Part shown: piece by piece, positions 13,146 through 25,317 of the stretch
Numbering within the stretch: the stretch's first letter is position 1
Layout: each line of letters starts with the position of its first letter
DNA from: Hypoxylon rubiginosum
Taxonomy: Eukaryota; Ascomycota; Sordariomycetes; Xylariales; Hypoxylaceae
Direction of reading: 5' to 3'
Length of the DNA: 64,000 nt
Assembly (NCBI GenBank): GCA_902806565.1
Contig: CADCXA010000053.1
Location: forward strand, 991,688 to 1,055,687
Notes under the pieces: generated by a model
Told to the model about the DNA's origin: nothing
Database searches by the model: none
What the model saw: only the letters and a program-made list of their open reading frames with translations
Position numbers and translations under genes: made by a program

Positions 13146-15409
13146 TTAAATACAAAGCTCCTCTATCTTTCTTTGCACTTCGACTTCACTCGGATCACTA
13201 GCTGAAATCTTCAGTGCGGCTTTGACGTCCTCAAAGCTCAGTGCCGCACCATCTCCCTTAGACTGCATCAGCAATGATGCAACTTTGATTACGTTTTTAA
13301 TGCGTCTCCCGTCCAATGGTAATGTGCCGAGCCTCTCAAATTCGCTCTGGGATATGTCATGGCGAAGTTTCCCAGCTATTTTCGACCAAATGTACATTCT
13401 ACGCTGTGCATCGGCGGCTTTGAACTCAATGCACACATGTATGCGGGAATAGAACGCCGTGTCGAAGTCGGAGAGTCGGTTTGTGGTTAGGAAGAGGATG
13501 CCTGATTGATATTCGAGCATCCTCAGGAGTACTAAGTAGAGAGGGTATTAGCTTTCGTTTTACGTGCTGGAGATGCGTGCAGGCATACTCGATACTAGGG
13601 CGTTACGCTCCAGGCTATCTTCGCCTCGCCGGGCCATAAAGGTATCAGCTTCATCAAGGAGCAGAATAGCTCCCCATCTATGGATGCGCTGGAAGATGAG
13701 CCGAAGTTGTTCTTCAATACGGTCCTTGTCTATGCTAAGCTCCCCTCCCGATGTGTAATAGAGAGGAGAGTGTAAAGACTCCGCGACGGTTTCTGGTACA
13801 CAAGTTAGTCCCTTGAATCTGAAGTTACGAAAGGTGCAACATACCAGCAGTCATCGTTTTCCCACTTCCCGGTGGACCATGTAAAAGGAACACTAGGCCT
13901 TTCCCTTTCCCTGAAATAAAGTCGTCGAATCCAGAACTAAAGGTGCGATGTGTACTAACGAGTCTCCTGACTGATTCTTTCCGCTCATGGTCCATTTGAA
14001 GGTTTTCATAAGCATTCGTATCCCACTGGATATCGCTGATGCCGTTCACGTCAATAAAACCCCAACTTCGCTTAGAGAGCGAAAATGCAGGGATGAATGA
14101 TGGCATCGTTATGAGCTGCAGACGATTGACGTAGGATTCACTATGAGTTTCATTTCTGGATCTTGACAGAACGACGGATGGTCCAGAATTATCGTGTCTG
14201 ATATAGTCTCGAAAACTTGGGTTTTCTTCGACAAAACCAGGCAAATCGATGACAACTCTGCTTGTGCACTAATACATTTTATGTCAGAACAATTCTTTTA
14301 TTATAAACAAGTTGGATTGTCATAGTTACCTGGGAAGAGGGCGGATTGCAATACGCATCGAGCGAGGGAGTAGTTTCACCACAAATACCTCGTGCCTTTT
14401 TTGGCTCTCGTTGTGCATTGGACGTGTCTTGTTGTGCCTTGGCCGCCTCTTGTGTAGAACTGTTCACTTCCCAGAATGATCCGCCGTAATAACGATGAGT
14501 GCCTGTAGAGATGCATTGTCTTCCTAGCTCTGGATCCACGCACAGTCTGTGGTACATCTGGCCACGCATCTCCAACGCGCGTAAGAGAGATTCAGGCTGG
14601 GGATGGTATTTGATGGGATAGACCGGTAGGTTGATAATCTTCTTAATATCATTAAATGCCGGGAATCTAAGTTTTGTGAATACGGTCCCGAAACTGGCCC
14701 CGTCGAAATTGGTGTAAACAAGGTTAACTTCCCATTCCTTATCGTTCTTGTTTTTGAAGACCTGGCATTGAACTAACACCGCAGCCCAATGAGGCTGAGA
14801 AGCTGAAATGAACCGATTAGGAAGCACGACGAGGGACCCGGGTTTAAACAAGTGTTGGAGAAAGTCGAAGGAGATTAAACCATGGGCCGAGAGAGACTCG
14901 AAGTCATCGATCGCTTCATACATGTAATCTTTTCGAAACCTTTCCAGGAGCCGAAGCTCCCCCTTTACGGCATCGTCGGCATTCTTGATGGCCTCCTCGA
15001 TCTGTTCCTGGCAGTGGTAAATCTCCACATATGGCTCATTGATGATGATAGGACTTCGACGTAAGTTTATATTGACCCGACCTGTCGCAAGTTCTCGAAA
15101 GGCCGCTCTTAGCGTCTTAGACTGGATTTCCAGTTGTAAAACAGGGTCTCTGTCGCCTTGCTTCTGCGGGACAATTCGTCGCAATATAAGAGAGTAATCT
15201 TTGAAACGAGTTTCATGTCTGTCTTTTTGCTGTGGAGTCTCGGTCGTTAGATATACCTGGAAGACAATCCCGAGGAAACCTGTTTCTTGTGTGATATCCT
15301 CAAACCGGGAATTGGAACTTGCTACTTCGCAAGATGAAGCGGGACCGTTGTCACGCTGATTTTTCGGTCGCGGATATCTTAAAAAAAGATTATCAAAGTC
15401 ATCTCCCAT
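13146..15409 (-). CDS. AAA+ ATPase with fungal N-terminal DUF7025-like region
   Basis: Four exons join as complement(13,146-13,531; 13,589-13,792; 13,845-14,268; 14,330-15,409), 697 aa, all junctions in phase. The first 360 residues look like the fungal N-terminal region known as DUF7025, with the motif FKPGSLVVLPNRF. The C-terminal part is a classic AAA+ module: Walker A GPPGSGKT at about residue 491, ETVAE...LYYTSGGEL after it, Walker B ILLLDEAD, sensor-1 LTTNR and SRIHVCIEF. These proteins form ATP-driven remodelling complexes; members of this fungal family are common in accessory regions and mostly uncharacterised. All nucleotide-binding residues are intact. The start is the ATG at 15,409, followed directly by the conserved region. 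It has no visible link to the polyketide cluster. Confidence 0.85.
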
Positions 15410-16012
15410 GGCGAATAATTTGAGATTTGAGGTGTTTGGGACACAATATTGTCCTTTTGTCCCATGAAGCGGGATATACTCGAGCGAGATAAGCCAGGAT
15501 GGTGCTCAGATGCTATAAGTTGGATATAATATAGCCGCATTTGGCCCCCAACGACACCTGGGATCGTATGACCAGACATGCTTAGCAGCATCTGAGGCTG
15601 TGCAGATGTGTATATTCGAGCTACACCACTTGTATATCACCCAGAAGGATCTGCAACCGTCCTTTCCCCGGTTTCCTGCATCGCCTTTGGACGAAATACA
15701 CTGCTAAGCCCCGCCGAGGCAGAATCCTTCGGCACGTTGCACCCTTCTATTGGACTGGCTATTTTTGAGGCGGGCTAGATAATCATGACTCAGGTGCCCA
15801 TCGGTTGATTGGGACGATATTGGCGCACTGCAAGGTTGTTTTCTAAGAGCCGCAAGTTCGCAAGTAGGTATTAAGCCATAGCTGACCATTGTGTCACCTC
15901 GAAAGGGGGTGCCCATTGGAGAACACAAGTCAAGATCCAATCACTCCTAAAATAAATGGAAAGTCGTCCTAAACTCAATTCTTCGTAATTAGAGTAGACC
16001 TCCTGGCCCACA
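15410..16012. other. Divergent intergenic region
   Basis: This 600-bp gap separates the minus-strand AAA+ ATPase from the plus-strand membrane-protein gene. A minus-strand frame of 78 codons (15,704-15,940) has no recognisable domain. I see no other structure. Confidence 0.5.
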
Positions 16013-18826
16013 ATGTCGAGCATGCTTCCTGGTTTGCCCTCGGGGACGTCAAAGGCAGCGAGGCTCGATCTTCCAGAGATTGGACGAGGACGGTGGGTCC
16101 CCTATGTGCTTCCGCACTTGGACATCGACAAAGTATGCCAAGCTTTGAATTGTCACAAGTCATTTGAATTGCAAGCAGGATATGTCATCCACGACCTGCC
16201 AAAATTTGGGGGGTTCACCGATTATGGTAATCTCACGGAGGATGTCGAGCTTAGCCTCTGCGAGGAGGAAGCCCGACGGCTTGTTCAAGTAGCCAATTCA
16301 GTTGACCCGGTGAAGATGCAGGGCAACGATGACCTGTTCGGTCTACCGACACAGGAGGGCTATCTTCAGCTACACCAGCTCGGCAGAAAGTTCGTCCACG
16401 CGCTTCGCATCTGTCTGCACGACGCAACTGTGACTCAGGCGGAAAGCTATAACACCGAAGCGGACTATGAGAGATGCAATGAGGCTAAATCCAAGCTCTT
16501 GCGGGACTTTGACCCGATGACCGGCCAGGAGCGCTACTCGACGGAGACAAACGACGAAAACAAACGCAGGTACTATCACGCTCTAGTAAACTATACGACT
16601 GCCGTCCTGGTGAAAGTCATACTGCAGACGGCCCGCGGAGAGTACTGGATAAATAGTATAGTTGCAATAGTTGCACGCCTGGCAGCAAAGACGAAAATCT
16701 TGGGTAGCGACCTACCCCAAGCGGTTATGCAGACCCTTCAGAAAGCCAACGACGCTCGCATGCGATTGAGCAAGCAAGAGGAGCGGTATGACCAGTACGC
16801 ATTAAAGAAACCCGAGCAGTACCTCGACGAGAAGCGAAAGCTGCAGGCAGGCCTGGGGAGCCGAGCCGGCCAGGCAGGCAAATACTTCATCCAGATGGGT
16901 GTACTTTACAACGCCGTCATCGGAATGTTAAACGAGGCCATCTCTGGTTTTGCCATCAGCAACCCCCTAGCCTCGGGAACGGACGATTTCGAGAGCAGTG
17001 TGGCTATTTACGAGTCCTTCATTACGAACGAGCAGATAATCATCTGCCAACAGCGGGACGGTAGCATAGGGGCCGCCAGCGAAGCGGGAATTACTCGGGC
17101 TTCTACGGCCGGATTTGAAGTCTGCCGAAAGACATGGGAAGGGCTTGATAGAGCCTCGCGCGGCGACAGCAAACTGGCCTGGACGTCCATACAGTGGAAG
17201 TGGTCCCAGGTGAACGAAGATACTGGCGCATTGTTACCGGATAATCGGCAAGACACCGTCACGCTGTCCTCCATGAAGAGCGTCATAGCAGCCACAGTAC
17301 CATACGCTATGATTTCGGGAACATTTGCGGCATCCCTTCATACATTAGTCGAATTGATTCGGTTCGCCTCCGCCGAGGACGGCAGCCCGCTGTTTCTTGT
17401 CAAACAGCCTAAAATAATATGCACGGCGATTCTCCGAACAAGCAAATATGAGTCTCGTCGCCCGGGACAAGTAAGGGAAGATGGCGCTTGCCCCGTCTCG
17501 GAGTCATTCCTGATTCAGAAGAGAGCCTTCGCGAATGGCCTCCGTACCGGAGAGTTGTACACCCCCACCCTAATAGAAACAATCATGAAAAATGGCATGA
17601 AGGGGAAAATCACGCTGCGTGACCGGGAAGAGAGCAAGGAAGCGCTTAAAGATGGGATGAAAATGCTAAATAGCTGGGTCATCGATGATGATACTATCAT
17701 CGTCCCTTACAAGCGGTACGCATGGGGATCCATAGCATTGGCGGTCCTTCTTGTCGCCTGTGGCCTGGCGGTTGGATTTTCTGTGGGCGATCGTATCCCC
17801 GGTGTCGATCCATCCAACATTAGCGCCTTTTGCTGGGTCGTGACTGCCAGCGGTTGAATCAAATCAATCGTATGATTGGTTTGATTGACGATTGACTTGG
17901 TTCAGACCGGTAAATCAGGAAATTTTGGAAATTTGGTCAGCCCAATTAAAAATTTTTTTTAATTGATTGCGCAACAAGTCAAAAAAAGCCACAGCGGCCC
18001 CACTTATTGCCTAATTTAAAAGTATTTAATGGGTATAATTCATTATAGGACCCAGTAAAAGTCACGATAATCTTTGGTGTTTTCAAGGGCTTTCATCTTT
18101 TAATATGGGTCCCAAGACCCATAAATCCCTCTTATTGGTTAGATATATGTAGGTACCTAGGTATATATTAGACCGGTTGCGAATACCTTCAGTTAATTAT
18201 ATATTATTCATATATTTGATTTGACTCTATTCAATCCAAATAAAGGTCTTTTGATTGACTTGATTGAATTGATTCAACCGCTGGTGACTGCTTTCCTTCT
18301 CCTGATGGCGAAGGCTATTCGCGTCGAATCCTGGCCGTGGAGCTGTTTCTTACGGGGCATGGTTCCCTGCCGGTCCGTCAGCGAAGTCGTGGCTGTGACC
18401 GGCGTGCATCCGCAGGTCCTCCTTGCCATCCTCCTCAGGCTCGACAATCGCATGCACCTCCGCACCCGTGGCCCGTTCAACACGCTATTCCGGCGCAAGT
18501 CTCCTGACGCTTCAGGAGGCCTTTCGATCGACGTGCCTATCAAGACCGCTACCGCCATCGAGGGTGGATTCATCCCTATTAAAGTCCTGTCTGACTGGGG
18601 TACTGGACTGGTCTTCATTAACACGCATTCTTGGGCCGCTTACAACAGCATCACCGATTCGGGTACTTATGGAGGGCATGCTATCTGCCCCGATATAGAT
18701 CACCCGTATTACTGGGCAGCGGACCAACAGAGGCCATGCTTCCGCTTGTCTAATATAAAAGAAGACAGCAAAGTTTTCATAAGTCGTGTTCTCGGGGTTT
18801 TTGAGCAGGATTATTACTTCTACTAG
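16013..18826 (+). pseudogene. Conserved fungal membrane protein split by a MITE
   Basis: The gene begins at ATG 16,013 and reads without introns for 614 codons to a TGA at 17,855-17,857, which lies inside the end of an inserted MITE. Its own sequence resumes at 18,292 and runs to TAG at 18,824-18,826. Leaving out the 436-bp MITE and one copy of the 8-bp duplication gives a continuous 789-residue frame, so the insertion explains the break completely. A hydrophobic segment lies before the break (WGSIALAVLLVACGLAVGF, near residue 580) and another spans it (CWVVTA then FLLLMAKA). The region after the break (TRGPFN, GGLSIDVP and similar) resembles a family of fungal membrane proteins of unknown function. 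The 614-residue product would lose the conserved C-terminal 175 residues. The clean frames on both sides suggest a recent insertion. Splicing out the MITE cannot be ruled out without RNA data. Confidence 0.8.
17848..18283. mobile_element. hAT-type MITE, 436 bp
   Basis: The element starts CAGCGGTTGAATCAA and ends with the exact reverse complement TTGATTCAACCGCTG. The inverted repeats extend to 22 bp with one mismatch. It is flanked by the perfect 8-bp direct repeat GTGACTGC (17,840-17,847 and 18,284-18,291). An 8-bp target-site duplication together with CAG-initial inverted ends is the signature of the hAT superfamily. The body has no open frame, is AT-rich compared with the host gene, and carries a short GTAGGTACCTAGGTA palindrome at 18,148-18,164. 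It is therefore non-autonomous and needs a hAT transposase from elsewhere. Confidence 0.92.
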
Positions 18827-19137
18827 CGGATATATTTTTCGTGTACATAGAGACAGGTTCTTATTTGAAGTCGAACTTCACAAAAAATACTTCCTACTAT
18901 ATAATCCCACTTAGACGAATCCCCAATAAGGTACCTGGGTTTGGAGGCGGAAGCAGCTCCTCCCTTTTTGCTTTCATATATTTTACATAACTCATAATTA
19001 AAACGATTATATTTCTGTCTTGAGATGAACTAGACTTGATATCTGACGTTCATGTGTATCATTCTCTGACTTCTAGTGAATAATTCTAACAGCAATTTAG
19101 ACTTTGCCAATGGAAAAAATCAAAGCCGGACATGGAG
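18827..19137. other. Intergenic, nothing recognised
   Basis: About 310 bp between convergent reading directions (plus-strand gene ending at 18,826, minus-strand gene ending at 19,138). I see no structured element. Confidence 0.5.
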
Positions 19138-19524
19138 TCATTTGGGAACGACCTCCTTGTCAAAGTGGTCCTGCAGCTGATGAAGAACCCATTTCGGCAC
19201 GCCTTCTTTCCCAACCTCGTCAAATACTTTGTTGGTGATCTTGATGACGATCCCATCATCGAGGCTTACATCCTGCTTGAACTGAGCAAAGACGATCCGC
19301 ACTACCTCAGCCTCCTCTTCGGAATAGCCGCGTCCAACCAGCACAGCTTGGGGCCGCGGCTCAAGGATTTTCAACGCGAGAGCTAGATCTTTAGGCGAAA
19401 AGGGATCTGATTCTAGTATGCCGCCAGTTGCGAAGCCGTGCGGCTGGATCTCAGCGTGTACAGCCCTAATCACCATCCTGTTTTGGCTAAGTGACAGGAT
19501 AGAAATACGGCTGCGGTTGGCCAT
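19138..19524 (-). CDS. Small conserved hypothetical protein
   Basis: A single exon of 128 aa from the ATG at 19,524; an in-frame ATG at 19,569 would add 15 residues. The opening MANRSRISILSLSQNRMVI, followed by KILEPRPQAVLVGRGYSEEE, looks like a small alpha/beta protein with a first beta strand, a loop and a central strand ending VLVGRG. I recall the same pattern in small fungal proteins of unknown function with a Rossmann-like outline. There is no signal peptide or membrane segment. I chose the inner ATG because the family pattern starts there. No function is proposed. Confidence 0.5.
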   Translation of the reverse strand: MANRSRISILSLSQNRMVIRAVHAEIQPHGFATGGILESDPFSPKDLALALKILEPRPQAVLVGRGYSEEEAEVVRIVFAQFKQDVSLDDGIVIKITNKVFDEVGKEGVPKWVLHQLQDHFDKEVVPK

Positions 19525-19569
19525 ATTATTTGAAAGCTTTGACGTGTTAACCCTTGTTCCTATTTTCAT

Positions 19570-20677
19570 TTAGGAAAACTCACTAGTTTAGGTAGCGAGA
19601 CTAATGTCTAGACCAAATAGACGCAAGCGATGGCGGCCAAAGCTAAGGATAAGCAGGCTGGGCTGATCGACCTCAGTATGATGGGAGGCATGTGTGGGAT
19701 TTGTAAGGGAGATACCAATTCTGCAGTGAAGGAAGACAAGGTGGATTGGGTCTTATAGAGCATGTGCGGCTCGATTGCTAGTTGACCCTTATCGACCTCC
19801 TAGGTAGGTACCTAAGGTACCTACATGTAGGTAGGTAGAACAGGCAACCTTCAGGTAACCGGCTTTTATGTAGGGCTCAGGACGGCTGGCCAAACCGGTC
19901 AAAACTCTGAAAATTGATGGCATAACCTTAGGTTATAGAGGATATGCGCTGTAACTCACTGTAATTATAACAGGGCTCGGCACTAAGCCCCCTGTATTTG
20001 TAGGGCATTTATAAACTATTACAAACCCATTAATAAGCCGTTGTTGAGCCACGGTTTGGAAGCCTTATAAAACACTTAACCTTTCACCACATATCTGGCT
20101 CATTTCTAGGTATAATTCAATCATAATTGCTATCCATTAATTCTAGTATGTATTTGGGTATACGCGAAGCTGTTGTTGAGTCGTTGCTGAGCCATGGTTG
20201 AGGCCTTCCAGCAATTAGGTCCCTGTATTTTATAGGCAGTTATAGGGCATATAGAACACCGCATTGGACCGGCTGTCGATCGACTTGCCTTGGATACATG
20301 CTTGTTGGTCAAAATATAGCATACTTGTTCGGAGGGGGCGTGGGTGTGTTCAACCCGCGCAAGTAACAGGAGAGCAATGTCATTTCAATAGTAGCCCCCT
20401 ATTAATAGTAGCAACCCACCTCCCTATTGGCCACTGCTGACCGAGCATACAAGTCTTTCCGAGCCTATGTTCAGATAATTTCATAAAGTCAACGTCTAGA
20501 CACATGGAGTAAAGGGTATTATAAAGCCCTAGACCCGAGAAAGGAGTAACTTGTAACCAAACCAAACGGCATATCCTCGCTCGCTAGGGGCTCGATGCGT
20601 CGGAGGTATCATTTTTATCATTTTTAATAGTCTATATAGACACTATTTCTATTGATCAAACCATGAAACTGTCGGAT
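19570..20677. other. Intergenic with short repeats
   Basis: No gene is supported in this 1.1 kb. A palindromic cluster of TAGGTAGGTACCT units is at 19,798-19,840. At 19,971 the sequence CAGGGCTCGGCAC resembles the end of a hAT element, but no matching inverted end was found. Two loosely similar segments lie at about 19,985-20,065 and 20,160-20,245 (GTTGTTGAG, GAGCCAYGGTT, CCCTGTATTT and TAGGGCAT in common), perhaps a decayed repeat. Confidence 0.4.
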
Positions 20678-21452
20678 CTAGACCTGAGCTTTCTCAGAGT
20701 CCTGGGATTTGTAAACCATCCCATAAGATTTCACACATTCTTCTTCACCTGAAACCTGAGTGACATATTCTCCGAGGGTTTTGAAGCCCAATCTTGAATA
20801 TAAATGTAATCCTTGTGATCCAGCCACCAGCGTGACCGGAATGCCTTCTTCAGATGCCCGATTCATGCCCCAGCGTACCAATTCTGAGCCTATTCCACGC
20901 CTCCAGTGGTCGGGATGGACGCCCAGAATCTTCAAGCGAAGTTGACGGTCGCCATATTCGTCAAAGAAGCGTTGTTTCTTCTCACCACTAGCGGCTTGAA
21001 AGGCAGCCTGTCGCTGCGGTTCGACATCTCGCCGCTTAGATCCACCGGCTCGTGCTACTGTTGCCATTGCTACGAACTGTGAGCTAGGCATTGCATATAT
21101 TTTTCGTGAGATCAAGAAAGAAGGTGTATGGCTTACGATTCTGCGGTTCGTACAAGGGCCCCATCGTTGCTTTATTGGCAAAAGAAACATCCCAAACTGC
21201 AAAGGCGACGACCTTAACAGAGTCGTCGGGAGACTTGGCCTCCGCTAGAATGACGTGCCAATCGTCGTTTGCGGGCGAGACGAATTCCTCGTAGAGAAGT
21301 CTGGTGAATTTGTAGTGATCCTCCTGGAACTCGCGCTTGTGTACGAAGCGCCAATTCCATTGGGGATCATGTGCCATTGCAACCAAGACAACATCTACAA
21401 TGCCATTGACATCAGCGGGTGTCGCGGCTCGGACGGCATACTTGCCGTCCAT
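20678..21452 (-). CDS. GNAT-family N-acetyltransferase
   Basis: Two exons, complement(20,678-21,069; 21,137-21,452), make 235 aa around a 67-bp intron. The acceptor at 21,070-21,071 is the one that keeps the frame. The C-terminal half has the GNAT acetyl-CoA motif A: LRLKILGVHPDHWRRGIGSELVRWGMNRA, in which RRGIGS is the pyrophosphate-binding loop. Motif B follows as TLVAGSQGLHLYSRLGF. The N-terminal part begins VRAATPADVNGIVDVVLVAM, the usual first strand and helix. The protein should transfer an acetyl group from acetyl-CoA to an amine; the substrate cannot be told, and many fungal paralogues exist. It is cytosolic by appearance, with no signal or membrane segment. Upstream of its start there is a degenerate tandem repeat (21,588-21,757). 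There is no evidence that it belongs to the polyketide cluster. Confidence 0.85.
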
Positions 21453-21587
21453 TGTCGGAGAGTACTGAGAAATGGTTGGGATAAGAATTGTAGTGAGGGT
21501 AGAAAAGGATAAATATCAGGGAGTTTCGTGGGTTTATAACATAAGTTATCATAGTGAGCTCTTGTATAAATGCCGAAAGTGCACTTA

Positions 21588-21757
21588 CCATAAGAAGAAA
21601 TACGGTCAACTACATAAGAACAATGCAAGCGATGAGAGTGCGGCGCTAGCCATAAAGAGAATTACGGTAAGCTAGATAAGTACAAGTGTAAGCGCGGTCA
21701 TTAGGCTAGCCATAAAGGGAAATGCGGTCAACTAAATAGGTATAGTTCAGCGCCAAA
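21588..21757. repeat. Degenerate tandem repeat, three units of about 60 bp
   Basis: Three successive copies share CATAA(A)GRGAAATRCGGTCAAC and end in AAGCG or CAGCG, starting near 21,589, 21,651 and 21,711. They lie 140-300 bp upstream of the acetyltransferase start. Function unknown. Confidence 0.55.
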
Positions 21758-22298
21758 GCCTACAGGAACCATGGAGAGTCACTTTCAATACCAAGGAAAC
21801 GTGGGCTCAGACCTTGTCATCGCCCGGCCGCCGTGAGTGTTTGAAGGGATTTACGTCATCAACGTACTTGGTGCCTATCTACATGTATACTTGCAGCTAA
21901 TTAAACCGGAAGTTGAGGCCGAGCGTCAGCCGCCCTGAAGCGCGTGCGTCCAACCAGAACCATCCTCCTCCCACCATGACATGAAGTTGCGTCTTTATTG
22001 AGTCTTTATTGACCGCTCCCGCCAATTGCGAGCCGATTCCTCATCGCCTACCCTTCCTTCTGCCAAGTCACAGTAGACCAGCGCGGGAGGGGGGGGCGAA
22101 GCAAGAGGTATCGAAACGGGACATTTATATAAAGAATGAATGTAGCGCTGCTCTCCGAGAATCGTAGTACACTAATGAAATGCGCGAAATGCGAAACGCG
22201 AAACATTCTCTAGTGCTCCAAAAGCTTACTTATATTCCAAATTCTCAACCTATCGAAACGATTACTATATATATATATGAAAGACCCATATAGTGACA
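21758..22298. other. Intergenic region upstream of Zn2Cys6 gene
   Basis: Contains a G-run (about 22,088-22,096) and an (AT)n run at about 22,267-22,278 just upstream of the proposed start of the next gene. No gene is seen. Confidence 0.4.
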
Positions 22299-25103
22299 AT
22301 GGAGGATCTTCCCAGTTCAAGTTGGTGTAAACCTCGGGCGTTATGGCAACATTCTAACTAATTATAATCTCACAATCTAGCCTCAGAGTCAGCCCCTACC
22401 ATAACCGGCAGCTCGTCTGCACATGCTCAGATTAGCGACCATGAGCATGTCCATCTCAGGACCAATATCGACTCCACTCAGCCAAACCACCCATCCCTAC
22501 AAACTTCTAAAAATGAGGCTCAAATAAGTGGTATCAATGCATTCACCATAGGACCTAGGGCTCTTGGTCCCACAGTTGGCGCCGCGGGTTACTGGCAAGC
22601 ACCATCAACTCAGTTTCCATCCTTCTTAGGTACATCAGAGATATCATATCCGGACCAGAGCATGTCGCTGCCGCAAGCAGGGTCGGCATACCTCATGGGT
22701 AACTCTACCATGTCGGCGCTCAGTAGGAACACAGAGAAGAGTGAGGTAGCATTAGACTCAGGGGTGTTTTCCCCAAACTTGCCATCTGCAATTTGGTCGC
22801 AGGAGTTATTCAACAACATGGCCGAGGGGATTCACATGACTGCACCTGCATTAATCCCTGATATGAGCATACACCAACCAACCCAAGACCAAAATCAACA
22901 CCCGATACTCCCCATAGAAATGCCTCCGATGTTGCCTGATAATCAGGCGGTTTCAGACTGTTCCTTGCCTGATTTCTCACCAGAGTTACCCGAGTGGCAA
23001 TTTCTTAGCGATTTCTCTACCCCTTCGCAAAGCAGCCAGGGGTACTTACAACGGCAGGGGAGCAGCCCATGGATGTCAGTAGAACCTGACAGCTACCCTA
23101 TTGCTGCCCAAATGACACCCAATTCTACAGAGTCTGTAGCGCTCAGCCGGCCTGGGGGGTCTGGGGTTTTATCTGATGTGTTGAATAGTAGCCGCACAGA
23201 TGGCGCTGTTGAGTCACACGTTCCTCCAATAGGGAATACGGCAAACCCGGATGCCAAAAGAAAAGCAAGTCCAGACACTACAAAACTAGTAATTGTACAA
23301 TACGGCGATAAAGAACCCGAGCCGAAACAAAGAAAAATAGAGTTCGACTTGTCAAGCAACCGGGTATGTTCAATTTCCTTTGGAATAGGTCTAGCGGGGA
23401 TACTGACATAAACTTGGTAGACTATATCTAACATTGTTCGATATGATAATAAAGGCCAGGTACAGAGCATCGAGCACGTCTACGGGACGCCAAATCGAAA
23501 AGTCAGGCGTCCGTATGACTCTGTAGTAAAACAAGTCGTATCTTGTTGTCGAGCAGTTGGGGCATGCGATAGGTGTCGAAAAGGCAAGAAAAAGGCTAGT
23601 CCTACCTCATCCAACTCACACCAGGTCTTGTAGCTGACTATCTTCAGTGTGACTTGCATGAGAAGTCGCCGTACGAACCATGCTCCGCATGCGCTTCTAC
23701 GAAGAGGTACAAGGGCATATCAAGATTCCCATGCTTCCTGTCTAGAGTATCTGAAGCTATCTTCTTCCGAAAAGGTGATTGAAATCCCTTCGCAACCTGT
23801 AGCGGCAAGAGATTCCTCGCTAATGCATAACTAGGTCCAAGCTTCCAAAGTCCTCTGTATTTCGAGCGCCCATCTGTTTACGACCTTTCAGATATAGCCC
23901 AAGAGACCGGGGTGGCTTCACAGTCGTCGAGGGAACTTCGGACGCTGGAGCTGACCCAAATAGCCGGTGCCAGAATTGAGGTCCGCGTGACTAAGTTCGA
24001 ACAGCGACCTGGTGATAAGGTGAACCGTAAAGTGTTTAATGAAGACGGAGATAAGTACGTTCTTGAAATGCCACACTATTGCCTCACTGATCTAGAAAAA
24101 ATTCAACATAACCTCAAAACCTACATCTCCAACGAGCGAGGCAGGTACCTCGATCTGCTAAAGGAAGAAGGTGGCATAACAGCATTGACAGCGGACACAG
24201 CGATTGAATACGCGTCTAAGCATCCGGTATGTTGAAAAGTGGCAGTCACAATTGCGAACTGAAATCTGACGAGTTTGAATAGAACTCACTAACGAGCATG
24301 GCCCTTGATATGTGGGCCTATTGTAGGGTTATTGAGAACCCATGGTCAATCTGCGGCGACGATACTCTAGGATTGAGGACATCCCCAGATCCGAAAAGCC
24401 CTTGGCACCGCTTTATACCGATTACACCTATGATGGATGTACAGCTCGACCAGATCATCATCCGGAATGTCCTAGAACCCTTGCGAAATAAACTATTAGA
24501 CCTCATCGACAGCACGATTCAATCGCTCAATCCAGTGAAGTGGTTCGATTGCTTTATCAGCATATATCTATTGCTGAACCATATAGAATGGGCTGCGAAG
24601 CATGGGAACAGGTTCTCGAAGAAGTACGGGCTAGCAGTACGTAGTTAAAAGGCTTTCTTTCCAATGTCTATCTGTTCCCAAGCACATTCTCGGTCGAAAA
24701 AGCCTAACTAATAACAACCAGCGCCGCTTCTCTGACATGAAGCTTACGGAATCATGGTTCCACACATGCAAGATCCTCCTTTCCCGTTTTCATTTCATAA
24801 ATAATGGTTCAGCACCCTTTAGACTTGACTGGACGAAGTCAAGCAATGTGAAGTTCGCAAAGCTGGACGAGCTTCAGGTTAAGTTTATGCAGAATATACA
24901 GCATTCAATAAATAGCAGCGGTGAGTCTACAAATGGACGAAATCAAATTGCATGCGCTCATAATTGTCGTTACCACAGAGCCCTATTTCGACACATTGAG
25001 GACACGACACCAGTACGAGAAGGACCTGTATTGGACGCATCAACTATTTGTCAACCAGTGGACACCCGGCTTGCCACATATCGTCGATGAGTTGCCGGGT
25101 TGA
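22299..25103 (+). CDS. Zn(II)2Cys6 transcription factor, mid-protein zinc cluster
   Basis: I read eight exons: 22,299-22,320; 22,381-23,363; 23,460-23,594; 23,648-23,774; 23,835-24,226; 24,283-24,636; 24,722-24,920; 24,979-25,103. Total 778 aa, all in phase. The zinc cluster is not N-terminal: C371, C374, C381, C392, C395 and C409, reading CDRCRKGKKK across an intron to CDLHEKSPYEPCSACAS. It is preceded by about 330 residues rich in Ser, Pro and Gln, which could be an activation or disordered region, and followed by the FFRKGPSF...PLYFERP segment usual in this fungal subfamily. The C-terminal part (SWFHTCKILLSRFHFINNG) is conserved but unnamed. The intron splitting the zinc cluster has a GC donor. 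Exon 1 (22 bp, donor GTTGGT) is the weakest part. It points toward the cluster but is separated from it by the oxidoreductase pseudogene, so its target is unknown. Confidence 0.75.
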
Positions 25104-25317
25104 ATAAATCTGAAATCTAGTTGGGATGAGTATGGCTTGTCTAGGACTGGCGTATCTCGATGCTCATTGTAAAAGCTTCCTTAGAATTATTTCCTATATC
25201 ATCGAAGCGGTCTCCTATTTCACGCCTTACTTGAAACCTAGCAGTGGGAGCTGTATAGCTACCTACCTACCTAAGTTACCTAGCATAATACGTGTATTCG
25301 CATGCCTATATCTACCA

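Noticed and set aside
19971..20250. A second hAT-like element beginning CAGGGCTCGGCAC
   Set aside because: No inverted partner end or 8-bp duplication could be found, so it is at most a decayed fragment.
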